Shown here in pieces: positions 27,511 to 37,200 of a DNA stretch of 64,000 nucleotides; positions within the stretch are counted from its first letter, which is position 1; every line of letters begins with the position of its first letter. The notes under the pieces were generated by a model. The model ran no database searches. It was not told the origin of the DNA and worked only from the letters and a program-made list of their open reading frames with translations. The position numbers were made by a program, and so were the translations under genes. Source of the DNA: JAAOZP01 sp038848185. Lineage in GTDB: Archaea; Thermoproteota; EX4484-205; JAAOZP01. Location: NCBI GenBank assembly GCA_038848185.1, contig JAWCNV010000001.1, positions 62,001 through 126,000 on the forward strand. The letters are read 5' to 3'.

Positions 27511-28449
27511 ATGGAGTTTGCAGAAGATCCCTTAACCGGTGAGAAGGTTAGGCTCATAGGGTATTCTAACCTTGGCCTCGGGAAGCCTAGGCGAGGCAAG
27601 GTCAGGGATGTTTACGACTTGGGTGAGGAACTATTAATATATCATACCGACAGGGTTTCAGCGTTTGATGCTGTCCTCCCAACACTAATACCACGTAAAG
27701 GGGAATACCTGCAAAAGCTAACGGTCTTCTGGATGATGAAGAGTAGAAAAGTCTTTCCAAATCATTTGATAGGTGCCGTAGATGAGAGAAGTATTCTTGT
27801 GAGGAAAGCTAAGAGGATTGATGTTGAATGGGTTGTTAGAAAATACCTCTACGGGTCGTTATGGAGGGCTTACAGCGAGGGTAGAAGAGAGATCTACGGC
27901 ATAAGATTCCGAGACGGGTTGAGAATGGCCGAGGAGCTTCCAGAACCATTGTTAACACCTACAACTAAGACTGACGTTGGCCACGATAGGGAGATCACTA
28001 AGACTGAGGCCATAGAAATGAAGCTTATAGACGCTGACACTTGGTCGACGCTCGAGGAGGCTGCGCTTAAGTTATACGAGTTCTACGAGGCTGAGGCTAG
28101 GAAGACCGGCATAATAATACCCGACTTCAAAATAGAGTTTGGAGTATATGGAGACAGGCTGATCCAGATAGATGAGCCTCCTACCCATGACTCTGCTAGA
28201 ATGTGGGCAGTAAAACACTATAGGGTTGGAGAGCCCCAAGAGTCACATTGCTTGGACAAGGAGTTCCTCAGAGAGTGTTTAAGAAGAATGGGCTTCACTG
28301 GAGAAGGGACGCCGCCTGAGCTTCCTCAACCAATTGTGAAGGAGGTTTCTAAAAGATGCGTCGGCGCATACAGGGTGCTTGCTGAAGGCGTTAACATTGA
28401 TGACATAAGCTTACTAGGTGTCGAAGACATTTTTACACAAAGCTGTTAA
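27511..28449 (+). CDS. purC: SAICAR synthetase
   Basis: 312 residues from ATG 27511. GKVRDVYDLGEELLIYHTDR, SAFDAVLPTLIPRKGEYL, EWVVRKYLYGSLW, TTKTDVGHDREIT and DEPPTHDSARMW are the ATP- and CAIR-binding motifs. It joins aspartate to CAIR. Archaeal versions of this longer (about 300-residue) type are known. It is upstream of purF but separated by a new TATA-like box, so it may be its own transcription unit within the cluster. Confidence 0.94.
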   Translation: MEFAEDPLTGEKVRLIGYSNLGLGKPRRGKVRDVYDLGEELLIYHTDRVSAFDAVLPTLIPRKGEYLQKLTVFWMMKSRKVFPNHLIGAVDERSILVRKAKRIDVEWVVRKYLYGSLWRAYSEGRREIYGIRFRDGLRMAEELPEPLLTPTTKTDVGHDREITKTEAIEMKLIDADTWSTLEEAALKLYEFYEAEARKTGIIIPDFKIEFGVYGDRLIQIDEPPTHDSARMWAVKHYRVGEPQESHCLDKEFLRECLRRMGFTGEGTPPELPQPIVKEVSKRCVGAYRVLAEGVNIDDISLLGVEDIFTQSC

Positions 28450-28472
28450 TTTTTACAAGTTCGTGTAATTTA

Positions 28473-28483
28473 GATTTAAAAAC
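28473..28483 (+). promoter_or_regulatory. TATA-like box of the purF-purQ operon
   Basis: GATTTAAAAAC lies about 32 bases before the purF ATG at 28510. No comparable box is evident between the tightly packed genes that follow, so it may drive the eight genes to purQ. Confidence 0.45.
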
Positions 28484-28509
28484 ACATCGTAAATAGTTAA
28501 CCACCGTAA

Positions 28510-29988
28510 ATGCCTGGGGAGAGTTGCGGCATATTTGGAGCGAAGTGTCTCAATGATAGGTGTGTTTTTGACCTTCTCTACTGGGGGCTTATAGCGCAGA
28601 ACCATAGGGGTCACGAGTCATATGGTTTTTTAACATGCTCGGAAAACTTCAGGCGCCATGTGAATGTTGGTCTTGTTCCGCAGATATTGGGTAAGAAGTA
28701 TTCTAGGTGGTGTAGCTTTCTTAAAGGAGGTGCTGGCATAGCTCATGTTAGGTATGGTACCTCGGGTCAGAGGGATTCCTCGTCAAGGTTGAACAATGCG
28801 CAGCCAGTCATAGCTTCCCACATGGGTGAGAAGATAGGTTTCGCCTTCAACGGGAACATTGTTAATGTTAACGAGCTTAGGAACCGTTTAACAGATACTT
28901 CTGGAAAACATGAAATAGATTGTGACGCTGCAGTTTTCTCAAAATATCTTGTGAATAATATGGATGGTGGTTTGATTAACGGAATAGATGTTTGCATGAA
29001 GAATGTTGAGGGCTCTTTCTCAGCTGTAGGCTTAAGGCCCAGCGGAGAAGTGTTTGCCTTCAGGGATCCCTTGGGGATAAGACCTCTCAGCCTAGGGGAG
29101 AGCAGGGACGGTATGGTTAAGGCTTTCTCCTCCGAGACAGTAGGTCTGGATATTAACGGGCTGAATTTTCTGAGTAATATTGAGCCTGGCGAGGCTGTTG
29201 TCTTAACCAAAGATGGTGTGGAGAGGGAGCAGCTTGCCAAGAATGATAGGACTGCTTTCTGCGCTTTCGAATATGCTTACTTTGCTAGGCCTGACTCAAT
29301 GCTCAACGGGAAGTATGTTTACAGTGTTAGAGAGGAGTTTGGCAGGAATCTTGGCAGAAGGTTTAGAGATGTTGTGGAGAAGGCTGATGTAATACTTTCA
29401 ATGCCGGAGACGGCTGAGGACGCTGCCTACGGGCTGCATGAGGAAACAGGGTTGAAATGGGAAAGGGTTCTCAGGAGGCATCGGTATGTTACTCAAAGGG
29501 CCTTCATACTTGAACCCGGTGAAAGAGCTTCGACAGTGGATAAAAAAGTGAACATTATGAACGGGAGGCTTAAAGACAGGAGGGTTATAGTTGTGGATGA
29601 CAGTATCGTCAGAGGGGACACTACTAGGACAGTTGTTAAGAAGCTTAGGAAGGCTGGTGCGGAGAAGGTTTACCTCTTCATCACTTTCCCAAGGATAACG
29701 CACCCATGTTTCTACGGTGTTGACATGGCTACTTTCAACGAGTTAATTGGCTTCAGGTTCACCGAGGAGGATATTGCGAAGCAGGTTGGTGCAGACGGGG
29801 TTTTCTACCAGCCGATGGAGGATTACATTAGGGCTACGGGCATGAGTGTTAACGAGCTTTGCATGGCGTGCGTCACAGGAGAGTATCCGACTGAGCTTGC
29901 GCAGAAAATGGCTGATGCCGCTGAATCATCAGTAAACGTTAACGATGAGAGAAGAATATACGAGCGGATCGAACTCTTGAAGAAGTAG
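28510..29988 (+). CDS. purF: Amidophosphoribosyltransferase (catalytic PurF)
   Basis: 492 residues. The N-terminal SCGIFG supplies the nucleophile Cys6, probably exposed by removal of the first residues. Glutaminase residues HVRYGTSGQ and FAFNGNIVN are intact. The PRPP site VIVVDDSIVRGDT is intact too. Cysteines in FCAFEY, THPCFYG and CMAC match the [4Fe-4S] ligands of Bacillus-type PurF. It makes phosphoribosylamine from PRPP and glutamine, the committed step. Twelve bases separate it from a second, degenerate PurF. Confidence 0.94.
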   Translation: MPGESCGIFGAKCLNDRCVFDLLYWGLIAQNHRGHESYGFLTCSENFRRHVNVGLVPQILGKKYSRWCSFLKGGAGIAHVRYGTSGQRDSSSRLNNAQPVIASHMGEKIGFAFNGNIVNVNELRNRLTDTSGKHEIDCDAAVFSKYLVNNMDGGLINGIDVCMKNVEGSFSAVGLRPSGEVFAFRDPLGIRPLSLGESRDGMVKAFSSETVGLDINGLNFLSNIEPGEAVVLTKDGVEREQLAKNDRTAFCAFEYAYFARPDSMLNGKYVYSVREEFGRNLGRRFRDVVEKADVILSMPETAEDAAYGLHEETGLKWERVLRRHRYVTQRAFILEPGERASTVDKKVNIMNGRLKDRRVIVVDDSIVRGDTTRTVVKKLRKAGAEKVYLFITFPRITHPCFYGVDMATFNELIGFRFTEEDIAKQVGADGVFYQPMEDYIRATGMSVNELCMACVTGEYPTELAQKMADAAESSVNVNDERRIYERIELLKK

Positions 29989-30000
29989 GAGGTTTATCAG

Positions 30001-31311
30001 ATGACTGGAATACTCGGAATATATCTTTTCGATGAAAGGTGGAATGTGGGGAACTTTGGAGCATACGGCTTGATGGCTCTCCAGCACAGGGGGCAGGAGA
30101 CCGCTGGGTTAGAACTCCTCGGAAAGTCTAGAAGTAGGTTCTGCGGAGAAGGCTTAGTTGAAGACGTTTTAAGCCAAGTTAAGGCTGAGGGTCACTTGTG
30201 CTTAGGCGCTGTATCTCCATATCCAGTGGAGAATAAGAATGATATTCAACCATTCCCCCTCAGTGAAAAGGTTTCAGTAGCTATAGATGGAAAGATAACG
30301 GCTGTTGACAACTATGCTTGGGATGAATCAATAGGGTATGAGGAGAACCTTAGAAGGGCATTCGCTAAATTTTCAGCTAGCAGGAGCGACATAGATGTTG
30401 TCAAGGCTTTCTTCGACAATTGTAGAGGGGGCTTTACCTATATAGCCATGAATGAGAGGAGAGAGATGGTTGCTGGAAGAGGTAGCCTAGGAGTTAAGCC
30501 ACTTGTTCTAGGGAAATTCGGTTTCGAAGGCGGGATAGTTGCCTCAGAAACCTGCGTTATGGACGTGATTGGTGAGAGAGTTCCTATAAGCCCCGCTGAA
30601 AACATTGAAGCTGGGGATGCAATGGTTTTCACACCTTTCTCAGCACGCTTAGTGAGAAGCAATAGTTCAAAGAGGGCTTACTGCAGCTTCGAATACGTTT
30701 ACCTAGCTCGGCCAGACTCCTATGTCAATGATATTCCAATATACAGGGTTAGGAGAAACATAGGTAGAAAGCTTTCTGAAGAAGGCAGGGTGGATGCGGA
30801 TGTGGTGATAGGAGTACCTGAAACCGCTATACCGTTCGCAATGGCTTACTCGAATGAAACCGGTATACCTATAGAGAAGGGTTTTGAGCTTACTGGTAGA
30901 AGGGTTAGAAGCGCCTTGAGGCCAGACCAGTTTGAAAGGCTTAAGGGTGTCCAGCTTAAGCTGAATGTTGTAAGCGAGGCAGTGAGGGGTAAGAGGATTG
31001 TTCTCATAGATGATAGTGTTGTAAGAGGGAACACGCTGGCCAACATAGTTTACCTGATGAAGGAGAAGGGAGCTAAAGAGATACATGTAAGGATAGGGAG
31101 CCCCCACATCGTTTCACACTGCCCCTTCGGCGTCGAGGTTCCACCTGAGGACGAGCTTATAGGTCGGCATCTTTCTGAGGAGAAGATTGCTGAGGTCGTG
31201 GGTGCGGACTCATTCAAATATCTTAGTCTAGAAGGCTTGGTTGAGGCAACAGGCTTGAAGAGGGATACGCTTTGCCTCGGCTGCTTCAACTGCGTTTACC
31301 CGGAGGTGTAG
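30001..31311 (+). CDS. PurF paralogue lacking the glutaminase nucleophile
   Basis: 436 residues, homologous along its length to the preceding PurF. The N-terminus reads MTGILGIYLF: leucine replaces the catalytic cysteine. The RYGTSG and FNGN elements are replaced by VSPYPVENK and AIDGKITA, so glutamine hydrolysis should be lost. The phosphoribosyltransferase loop IVLIDDSVVRGNT remains, as do cysteines in YCSFEY, SHCPFG and CLGC matching the Fe-S ligands. It could use free ammonia, or more likely forms a mixed complex with or regulates PurF. An AGGAGG-like sequence before the ATG suggests coupled translation. Confidence 0.88.
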   Translation: MTGILGIYLFDERWNVGNFGAYGLMALQHRGQETAGLELLGKSRSRFCGEGLVEDVLSQVKAEGHLCLGAVSPYPVENKNDIQPFPLSEKVSVAIDGKITAVDNYAWDESIGYEENLRRAFAKFSASRSDIDVVKAFFDNCRGGFTYIAMNERREMVAGRGSLGVKPLVLGKFGFEGGIVASETCVMDVIGERVPISPAENIEAGDAMVFTPFSARLVRSNSSKRAYCSFEYVYLARPDSYVNDIPIYRVRRNIGRKLSEEGRVDADVVIGVPETAIPFAMAYSNETGIPIEKGFELTGRRVRSALRPDQFERLKGVQLKLNVVSEAVRGKRIVLIDDSVVRGNTLANIVYLMKEKGAKEIHVRIGSPHIVSHCPFGVEVPPEDELIGRHLSEEKIAEVVGADSFKYLSLEGLVEATGLKRDTLCLGCFNCVYPEV

Positions 31312-31312
31312 C

Positions 31313-32797
31313 ATGATGAAGGTGCTTCTCGTAGGGGGAGGGGGAAGGGAGAATGCTATAGCTGTGACGATGGCTAGAAGTGTTTACGAGCCTAGGCTTC
31401 ACTGCCTTTCGGAGCTTGTTAACCCCGGAATAAGCAGGATCGTTAAGGATAGCGGTGGAGAATATTATGTCGGTGACCCTAATGATGCTGAAACTGTTTT
31501 GAAAGCTGCTTTAAAAGCCAGCGTCGATCTTGTTTTCATTGGTCCCGAGGAGCCTAATTTCCGCGGTGTTCCGGATAGGCTTGAGGAAGAGGGCATACCC
31601 TGCATAGGTGCAAACAAGGAGGTTGCTGAAATAGAGCTGTCTAAAGCTAGCATGAGGGACCTTCAGTGGAAATACATGGTTCCAGGGAGGCTCTGGTATA
31701 AGAAGTTCAGAACGTTCGAGGAGGCTGCCCCATATGTTGAGGAGTATGCTGAAAGCGTTGCGCTTAAGCCTGCGAGGCAGGTCGGCGGTAAAGGTGTTAA
31801 AGTTATAGAGGACTTCCAGGTTTACTTGACAGAGGATAAGAAGAGGGTTAAGAAGCAGCATGTGGAATCCATCTACCGGGAGTACATGAAGGATTATGAA
31901 GATATGGATTTCAAAATACTCATAGAGGAACGAGTATGGGGGCCAGAGTATACTTTACAGTGTTTCACTGACGGTAGGACAATTCTCCCAATGCCCGCGG
32001 TCCAAGATAATAAGCATGCTTTCGACGGAGATCTTGGTCCTGAAACAGGGGGAATGGGATCAATAGGATGTGGGATGAACCTGAAATGGGGGGTCGGGGA
32101 TGAGAAAGCAATCCTAACAGAGGAGGAGATCCAGAGGTCAGCAGAGACTGTCAAGATGATGGTGAACGCAATACAGAAGGAGACTGGCAAAAAATATCAC
32201 GGCGTCGTAGCGGGGCAGATGATGCTTACCTCCGTATGGGGACCGACAGTAATTGAAATGTACTCTAGGCTTGGAGATCCTGAGGCTCTGAACGTTCTTT
32301 CTGTCTTGAAGACGGACATTATTGAAATATGTGAGGCGATAATAAGCGAGAGGCTTAACACTATCAAGATCGAGTTCGACGAGAAGGCTACTGTGGTGAA
32401 AGCAGTTTCTCCAGACGGGTATCCTTTAAGCAGGGAGCTTGCAAAAGGCCATCCTGCTTTGATCAACAATGGTGAGGAGGGGATATTCTGGGCTTCGGCT
32501 CACCTGAATGACTCTGGGTTAATAGAAAGCGGGGGCTCAAGGCTTGTAGAGTGCCTTGGTATTGCTGAAACCATACCTGAGGCAAGCCGCATAGCTGAAA
32601 AACTCACCTCGAAGGTTAGGCTTGTAGACGGCTGGGGTCTTTTCCACAGGAGCGACATAGGCTCCGAAAAGTCTCTGGAGAGAAGGATAATGCTGGCTAA
32701 CATGGCTAGGGAGATATACAAGTATAGGGAGAGGAAGGGGATCCTTGGCAAAAGAATTATTTGGATACCTGGCAAGGGCTTAGAGGAGGTTGGTTGA
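31313..32797 (+). CDS. purD: Phosphoribosylamine-glycine ligase
   Basis: 494 residues, longer than bacterial PurD (about 425). It is an ATP-grasp enzyme: VLLVGGGGRENAIA at the N-terminus, FIGPEEPNFRGVPD, ALKPARQVGGKGVKVI, EERVWGPEYTLQCF, LGPETGGMGSIG and MYSRLGDPEALNVL. It makes GAR from phosphoribosylamine and glycine. It starts one base after the purF paralogue's stop. The extra length lies in an insertion around residues 170-200 and in the C-terminal region. Confidence 0.94.
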   Translation: MMKVLLVGGGGRENAIAVTMARSVYEPRLHCLSELVNPGISRIVKDSGGEYYVGDPNDAETVLKAALKASVDLVFIGPEEPNFRGVPDRLEEEGIPCIGANKEVAEIELSKASMRDLQWKYMVPGRLWYKKFRTFEEAAPYVEEYAESVALKPARQVGGKGVKVIEDFQVYLTEDKKRVKKQHVESIYREYMKDYEDMDFKILIEERVWGPEYTLQCFTDGRTILPMPAVQDNKHAFDGDLGPETGGMGSIGCGMNLKWGVGDEKAILTEEEIQRSAETVKMMVNAIQKETGKKYHGVVAGQMMLTSVWGPTVIEMYSRLGDPEALNVLSVLKTDIIEICEAIISERLNTIKIEFDEKATVVKAVSPDGYPLSRELAKGHPALINNGEEGIFWASAHLNDSGLIESGGSRLVECLGIAETIPEASRIAEKLTSKVRLVDGWGLFHRSDIGSEKSLERRIMLANMAREIYKYRERKGILGKRIIWIPGKGLEEVG

Positions 32798-32798
32798 G

Positions 32799-34175
32799 AT
32801 GTCTGTCTTCAGAATGAGCCCGGAGGAGAGGATCCGCCTGATGGAGCAGGTTCCATCATATAAACGCGATGTTGAAAAAGGGCTTAGTCCAATAAGGTTT
32901 CTTGAGCCAGGTAAGCCTGCAGTATTCATCTCCGTCGGCGGAGGTGAGCTTGGAGACCTTGCAGTCACTGCTGCTAAAAGATACTTCGGAGGCAAGGACG
33001 GTGGTCTCAAGGTAGTGGCTTTCGACAGGTACAACGGGTTTCCAGCTCAGGATGTTGCAGACTACTATGAGTGTTTCGATATGATGAATGGTGATATGCT
33101 TGAGAAGGCGATAAAGAAGTATGTGCCAGACCCGTCGGTCCCGCATGCGATATATCTTGAGGTTGAGAAGATTAACACGTACAGGGCGTTTAAACTCGGC
33201 ATGGAGGAAGGTTACAAAGTAATGTCTACACCATACGGCCCGTTAATATGCATGGATAGGCATGCGACCAAGCTAATGTTCGATAAGCTTGGTTTGAACA
33301 GGGTTGAATGGGCATATGCTTCTAGCGATGAGGAAGTGCGTAAGACTGCTAGGGACTTTAATCTTCCAATTATAGTTAAACCAGTCATGACTTCAAGTGG
33401 CCATGGGACATCCATAGTTAAGACGAGCGGGGAGTTGGATGAGGCTTATCGCCATGCGAAGGAGCATGCTCGAGGGATTGGTGACGAGGTTATAGTTGAG
33501 AAATACTTGCCTGAGCTTAAAAAAGTTGGAACAGAGATTACTCAACTGGTCATTAGACATTTCGACGAGAACGGGAGAATTGTGAACTCTTTCCTGCCTC
33601 CTGTTGAACACAAGAGGCCGGCGGCGACATATCATGAAAGCTGGCTTCCCTCAACAATCTCGGATACCGCAAAGAGGAGATGCATAGAGAGCGCTGGGAA
33701 AATCGCCGACTTCATAGGTGGTCTCGGGGTCTATGCTGTTGAACAGTTCGTTTTGGGCGACACCGTATTTAACAATGAGGTTGCTAACAGGCCACATGAC
33801 ACAGGGATGATAACAAGATGGATGACTAACGTGGATGAGGGTGGTTTACAAGCCATATCTACACTCGGCCTACAAGTAAACCCGTTTTACTTAGAGCTGT
33901 CTAGAAAGAATATCTATGGAGTTGCACACGTTGTTCTTGCCCCCGACAATATTCAGGGTGAGGCGAAGGTAATCAAATGGAACACGCATGAAATAACCTC
34001 GTTCATCTCAAAAAATGTTAAAGGAGACTTCTGGTACTTCGGTAAGCCAACTGCTTATGCTGGTAGAAGAATGGGTCTCGCAGTAGCATTCCATGAAAAT
34101 ATAGAGAGAGCTAGGAAAGACGCTGAAATGATAGCGCACTTCGCGGAGAAACAGATGTTTTACGGAGAGTCTTGA
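32799..34175 (+). CDS. purT: Formate-dependent GAR transformylase
   Basis: 458 residues from ATG 32799. A GAGGAGGT Shine-Dalgarno sequence at 32783-32790 fixes this start over TTG 32790. ISVGGGELGDLAVTAAKR, KPVMTSSGHGTSIV, YHESWLPSTIS, GVYAVEQFVLGDTV and NRPHDTGMIT are PurT hallmarks, distinguishing it from PurK. It formylates GAR using formate and ATP, avoiding folate. It is longer than bacterial PurT (about 390) mainly at the N- and C-termini. It starts one base after the purD stop. Confidence 0.9.
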   Translation: MSVFRMSPEERIRLMEQVPSYKRDVEKGLSPIRFLEPGKPAVFISVGGGELGDLAVTAAKRYFGGKDGGLKVVAFDRYNGFPAQDVADYYECFDMMNGDMLEKAIKKYVPDPSVPHAIYLEVEKINTYRAFKLGMEEGYKVMSTPYGPLICMDRHATKLMFDKLGLNRVEWAYASSDEEVRKTARDFNLPIIVKPVMTSSGHGTSIVKTSGELDEAYRHAKEHARGIGDEVIVEKYLPELKKVGTEITQLVIRHFDENGRIVNSFLPPVEHKRPAATYHESWLPSTISDTAKRRCIESAGKIADFIGGLGVYAVEQFVLGDTVFNNEVANRPHDTGMITRWMTNVDEGGLQAISTLGLQVNPFYLELSRKNIYGVAHVVLAPDNIQGEAKVIKWNTHEITSFISKNVKGDFWYFGKPTAYAGRRMGLAVAFHENIERARKDAEMIAHFAEKQMFYGES

Positions 34176-34177
34176 AG

Positions 34178-34609
34178 ATGGCTAAAGTAGCGGTTATCGT
34201 CGGAAGTAAATCGGATGAGGAGCTTGGAAAGAATATAGTGGAATTACTAAAGAGTTTCGGAGTCGAATCCGACTACAGGGTTCTCTCCGCCCATAGGAAT
34301 CCTGAGGAACTAGATGCCTTCATCAAGAACACTAATGCTGAAGTATTCGTCGCGGTGGCTGGTCTTTCAGCAGCATTACCGGGAGTAGTGGCGTCTAAAA
34401 CAGTTAAGCCGGTTATAGGCGTACCTAAGGAAGTTAAGCTAGGCGGGCTGGATGCACTTCTTTCAATTGTTCAAATGCCTCCAGGAATACCTGTTGCCAC
34501 AGTCGGTGTAGATAATTGGAAGAACGCTGCGATACTGGCGGTTGAAATACTTGCTTTGAAACATCCGGAGTTAATTGAGACGCTTAACCAGGAGAGGAGA
34601 GCGAAATGA
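34178..34609 (+). CDS. purE: PurE-type carboxyaminoimidazole mutase/AIR carboxylase
   Basis: 143 residues from ATG 34178. VIVGSKSDEELG, DYRVLSAHRNPEELD and FVAVAGLSAALPGVVAS form the active-site motifs. It yields CAIR. No purK is visible in the window, so it may carboxylate AIR directly or rely on a distant PurK. It overlaps purS by ATGA. Confidence 0.92.
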   Translation: MAKVAVIVGSKSDEELGKNIVELLKSFGVESDYRVLSAHRNPEELDAFIKNTNAEVFVAVAGLSAALPGVVASKTVKPVIGVPKEVKLGGLDALLSIVQMPPGIPVATVGVDNWKNAAILAVEILALKHPELIETLNQERRAK

Positions 34610-34848
34610 GGCTCAGGATTGAGGTTAAGCTTAAGCCTGGGCATTTCGACCCTGAAGGTGATGTAACCGCTAAATCCCTCAGGGATCTAGGCTTCTCCGT
34701 GGGCATGGTTAAAGTCGGTAAAATCTACATCGTTGATGTTGAAGCTAGGGATCGTGAGGAAGCTCTGAGGCTTGCTGACGAAATGTGTAGGAAGCTTCTT
34801 GCGAACCCTGTTAAGGATGATTACAGCATAGAGGTGCTCTCCGTCTGA
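34606..34848 (+). CDS. purS: FGAM synthase small subunit
   Basis: 80 residues. LRIEVKLKPGHFDPEGDVTA and SLRDLGF are the PurS signature. It forms a complex with PurL and PurQ for FGAM synthesis. It begins in an ATGA overlap with purE and its stop overlaps the probable purL start. Confidence 0.93.
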   Translation: MRLRIEVKLKPGHFDPEGDVTAKSLRDLGFSVGMVKVGKIYIVDVEARDREEALRLADEMCRKLLANPVKDDYSIEVLSV

Positions 34849-37199
34849 AGGCGAGTTTTCTTAAAAAGCTCTACGATGATTTAGAGGTTTACGCCATAGA
34901 TCTCGCTTCCGCAGACGATTCTAACCTCGTTGAGATAAGCAGGGAAATGGGGCTTAGCATGAGTCTTGAAAGAATGAGGTATCTGAAGCAGTATTTCGCC
35001 AATAGACCTCCGACAGATGTTGAGCTTCAGATGATTGCCCAGACATGGTCTGAGCACTGCTTCCACAATGTTTTCAAGGGGGATGTTGTGGCAGATAATG
35101 GTAGCATAATTAAGAGTCTTTTGAAGACATATATCATGAGGGCGACTCGGGAGCTTAACAAGGATTGGTGTATATCTGTATTCGAGGATAACGCTGGAAT
35201 AGTTGATTTCGACAAGGGTTACGCGGTAGCTGCAAAGGTGGAGACGCATAATCATCCCTCTGCAGTCGAACCCTTCGGAGGAGCTGCAACAGGTGTAGGG
35301 GGGGTAATAAGGGATATTCTCGGTGTCTGGGGCGAACCTATTGCACTTACAGACGTGCTTTGCTTCGGCCCCTTAGACACTAGGTATGAGGAGCTTCCCC
35401 CAGGGGTTAAGCATCCGCGCTACATATACAGGGGTGTTATCGCCGGCATAGGTAGCTACGGCAACAACATGGGTATTCCAACCGTCTCAGGTTCAATAAT
35501 CTTTGACAAGGCTTACACTGGGAACGTTGTTGTCTACTGCGGGTGTATCGGTATTCTCCCTAAAGATAGTTATGTTAAGGACACGAAGGAGAATGATCTT
35601 GCTGTTCTAGCTGGCGGTAGAACTGGTAGAGATGGTATTCACGGAGTAACCTTCGCCTCAGCAGAACTGACTGAGGAGGCTGAGGAGCTCAGGTCTGCTG
35701 TTCAGATACCGAACCCAATAATTGAGGAGAGGCTTAGGAGAGCCATACTGCGGATAAGGGATGAAAGGCTTGCTTCAGGAGTAACAGACTTGGGTGGAGG
35801 AGGATTATCATGTGCAGCAGGCGAGATGGCTCACAGGTCAAGCCTAGGTGTGGATGTTGACTTAGACAAGGTTTTCCTTAAGGCACCTGACATGGCTCCC
35901 TGGGAAACATGGATCTCTGAATCCCAAGAGAGGATGCTTCTCTCAGTACCTGAGAAGAATGTTGAAAGAGTTCTGGAGATATTCTGCGAGGAGGATGTTG
36001 AGGCAAGCATCGTCGGAAGGTTTGTTAAAAGCGGAAGAATTAGAGTTTTCACAAAAAGGCGTGTTGTCTGCGACCTTGATCTAAACTTCCTCTTCAATCC
36101 TCCAAAGGTTACGAGCAGGGCGAGAACACCCGGACTTCCACCAACAGTCCTTGATATTGAGGAACCTAGGGACCTTGCTGAGGAAATTCTGAAACTGCTT
36201 TCAGACCCAAACATAAGGAGCAAGGAGGACGTTATCAGAACATATGATCATGAAGTTAGAGGATGCACAGTGGTTAAGCCTCTTCACGGTGAGGAGGCTG
36301 GGCCGAGCGATGCTTCAGTCATAAAGCCTCTTAAGGATTCCTGGATGGGGGCAGTAATATCATGCGGTGTAAATCCATTCTACCCTGATCCCTACTGGAT
36401 GGCTGCAGCCTCAATAGAGGAGGCGATTAGGAATAATGTTGCCGTCGGCGGCAGGAGGACTGCAATCTTGGACAACTTTGTCTGGGGAAGCCCTGAGGAT
36501 GAGAATAACATGGGTGCGCTTCTTAAAGCGGTTGAGGCATGTTATGATTTTTCAAAAGCTTTGGATGCTCCATTCATATCTGGTAAAGACAGCCTGTACA
36601 ACGAGTCTCCACTAGGGTCAGTTAGACCAACCCTTTTGATAACAGGCATCGGAGTAATACCAGATATAAGGAGAGCGGTTACTCTAAGTCTTAAGAATGA
36701 AGGTGATCCTGTTTACGTAATCGGTTTAACCAAGGAGGAGTTCAGAGGGTCAGCCTACCTACGGCTTAAAGGTAAGGATGGGGGAGATGTGCCGAGGGTT
36801 GATGCAAGGCTTTCTCGGATGATAACCGGTTCACTTATCAAGGCGATTGACGAAGAACTAGTTTTATCATGTCATGACGTGTCTGAGGGTGGGCTTGGTG
36901 TGGCTGCTGCGGAGATGGTTATCGCGACAAGGAACCTTGGGATTAAGATGGATTTAAGTAAGATTCCTTCCGAAATGCGGAGAAGCGATTATCTTCTTTT
37001 CTCAGAATCTGCGTCAAGGTTCATCGTCGAGGTTAATAGAAATGGTTTAAGGAGGTTTGAAGAAATCTTCTCAGGACTGCCCTTCGGCCAAATAGGCGAA
37101 GTAGTTAAAGGTAAAACCGGGCTCAGCATTACTGATCTTAGCGGTAGGATTCACGTTTTAAGTATGTCAGAAATAAAGAAGGCTTGGAGGGGGTATTGA
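34845..37199 (+). CDS. purL: FGAM synthase large subunit, non-canonical start
   Basis: Small-type PurL. HNHPSAVEPFGGAATGVGG, DLGGGGLSCAAGEMA, FISGKDSL and SCHDVSEGGLGVAAAEM are visible. The first ATG in frame is 34947, but the 33 codons before it encode a normal PurL N-terminus (LYDDLEVYAIDLASADDSNL). This frame contains no ATG, GTG or TTG back to the purS stop. The best candidates are CTG 34845, overlapping the purS TGA as CTGA with GAGGTG 9 bases upstream, or ATA 34896. About 784 residues if CTG is used. It catalyses ATP-dependent amidation of FGAR with PurS and PurQ. Confidence 0.9.
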   Translation: MKASFLKKLYDDLEVYAIDLASADDSNLVEISREMGLSMSLERMRYLKQYFANRPPTDVELQMIAQTWSEHCFHNVFKGDVVADNGSIIKSLLKTYIMRATRELNKDWCISVFEDNAGIVDFDKGYAVAAKVETHNHPSAVEPFGGAATGVGGVIRDILGVWGEPIALTDVLCFGPLDTRYEELPPGVKHPRYIYRGVIAGIGSYGNNMGIPTVSGSIIFDKAYTGNVVVYCGCIGILPKDSYVKDTKENDLAVLAGGRTGRDGIHGVTFASAELTEEAEELRSAVQIPNPIIEERLRRAILRIRDERLASGVTDLGGGGLSCAAGEMAHRSSLGVDVDLDKVFLKAPDMAPWETWISESQERMLLSVPEKNVERVLEIFCEEDVEASIVGRFVKSGRIRVFTKRRVVCDLDLNFLFNPPKVTSRARTPGLPPTVLDIEEPRDLAEEILKLLSDPNIRSKEDVIRTYDHEVRGCTVVKPLHGEEAGPSDASVIKPLKDSWMGAVISCGVNPFYPDPYWMAAASIEEAIRNNVAVGGRRTAILDNFVWGSPEDENNMGALLKAVEACYDFSKALDAPFISGKDSLYNESPLGSVRPTLLITGIGVIPDIRRAVTLSLKNEGDPVYVIGLTKEEFRGSAYLRLKGKDGGDVPRVDARLSRMITGSLIKAIDEELVLSCHDVSEGGLGVAAAEMVIATRNLGIKMDLSKIPSEMRRSDYLLFSESASRFIVEVNRNGLRRFEEIFSGLPFGQIGEVVKGKTGLSITDLSGRIHVLSMSEIKKAWRGY

Positions 37200-37200
37200 A

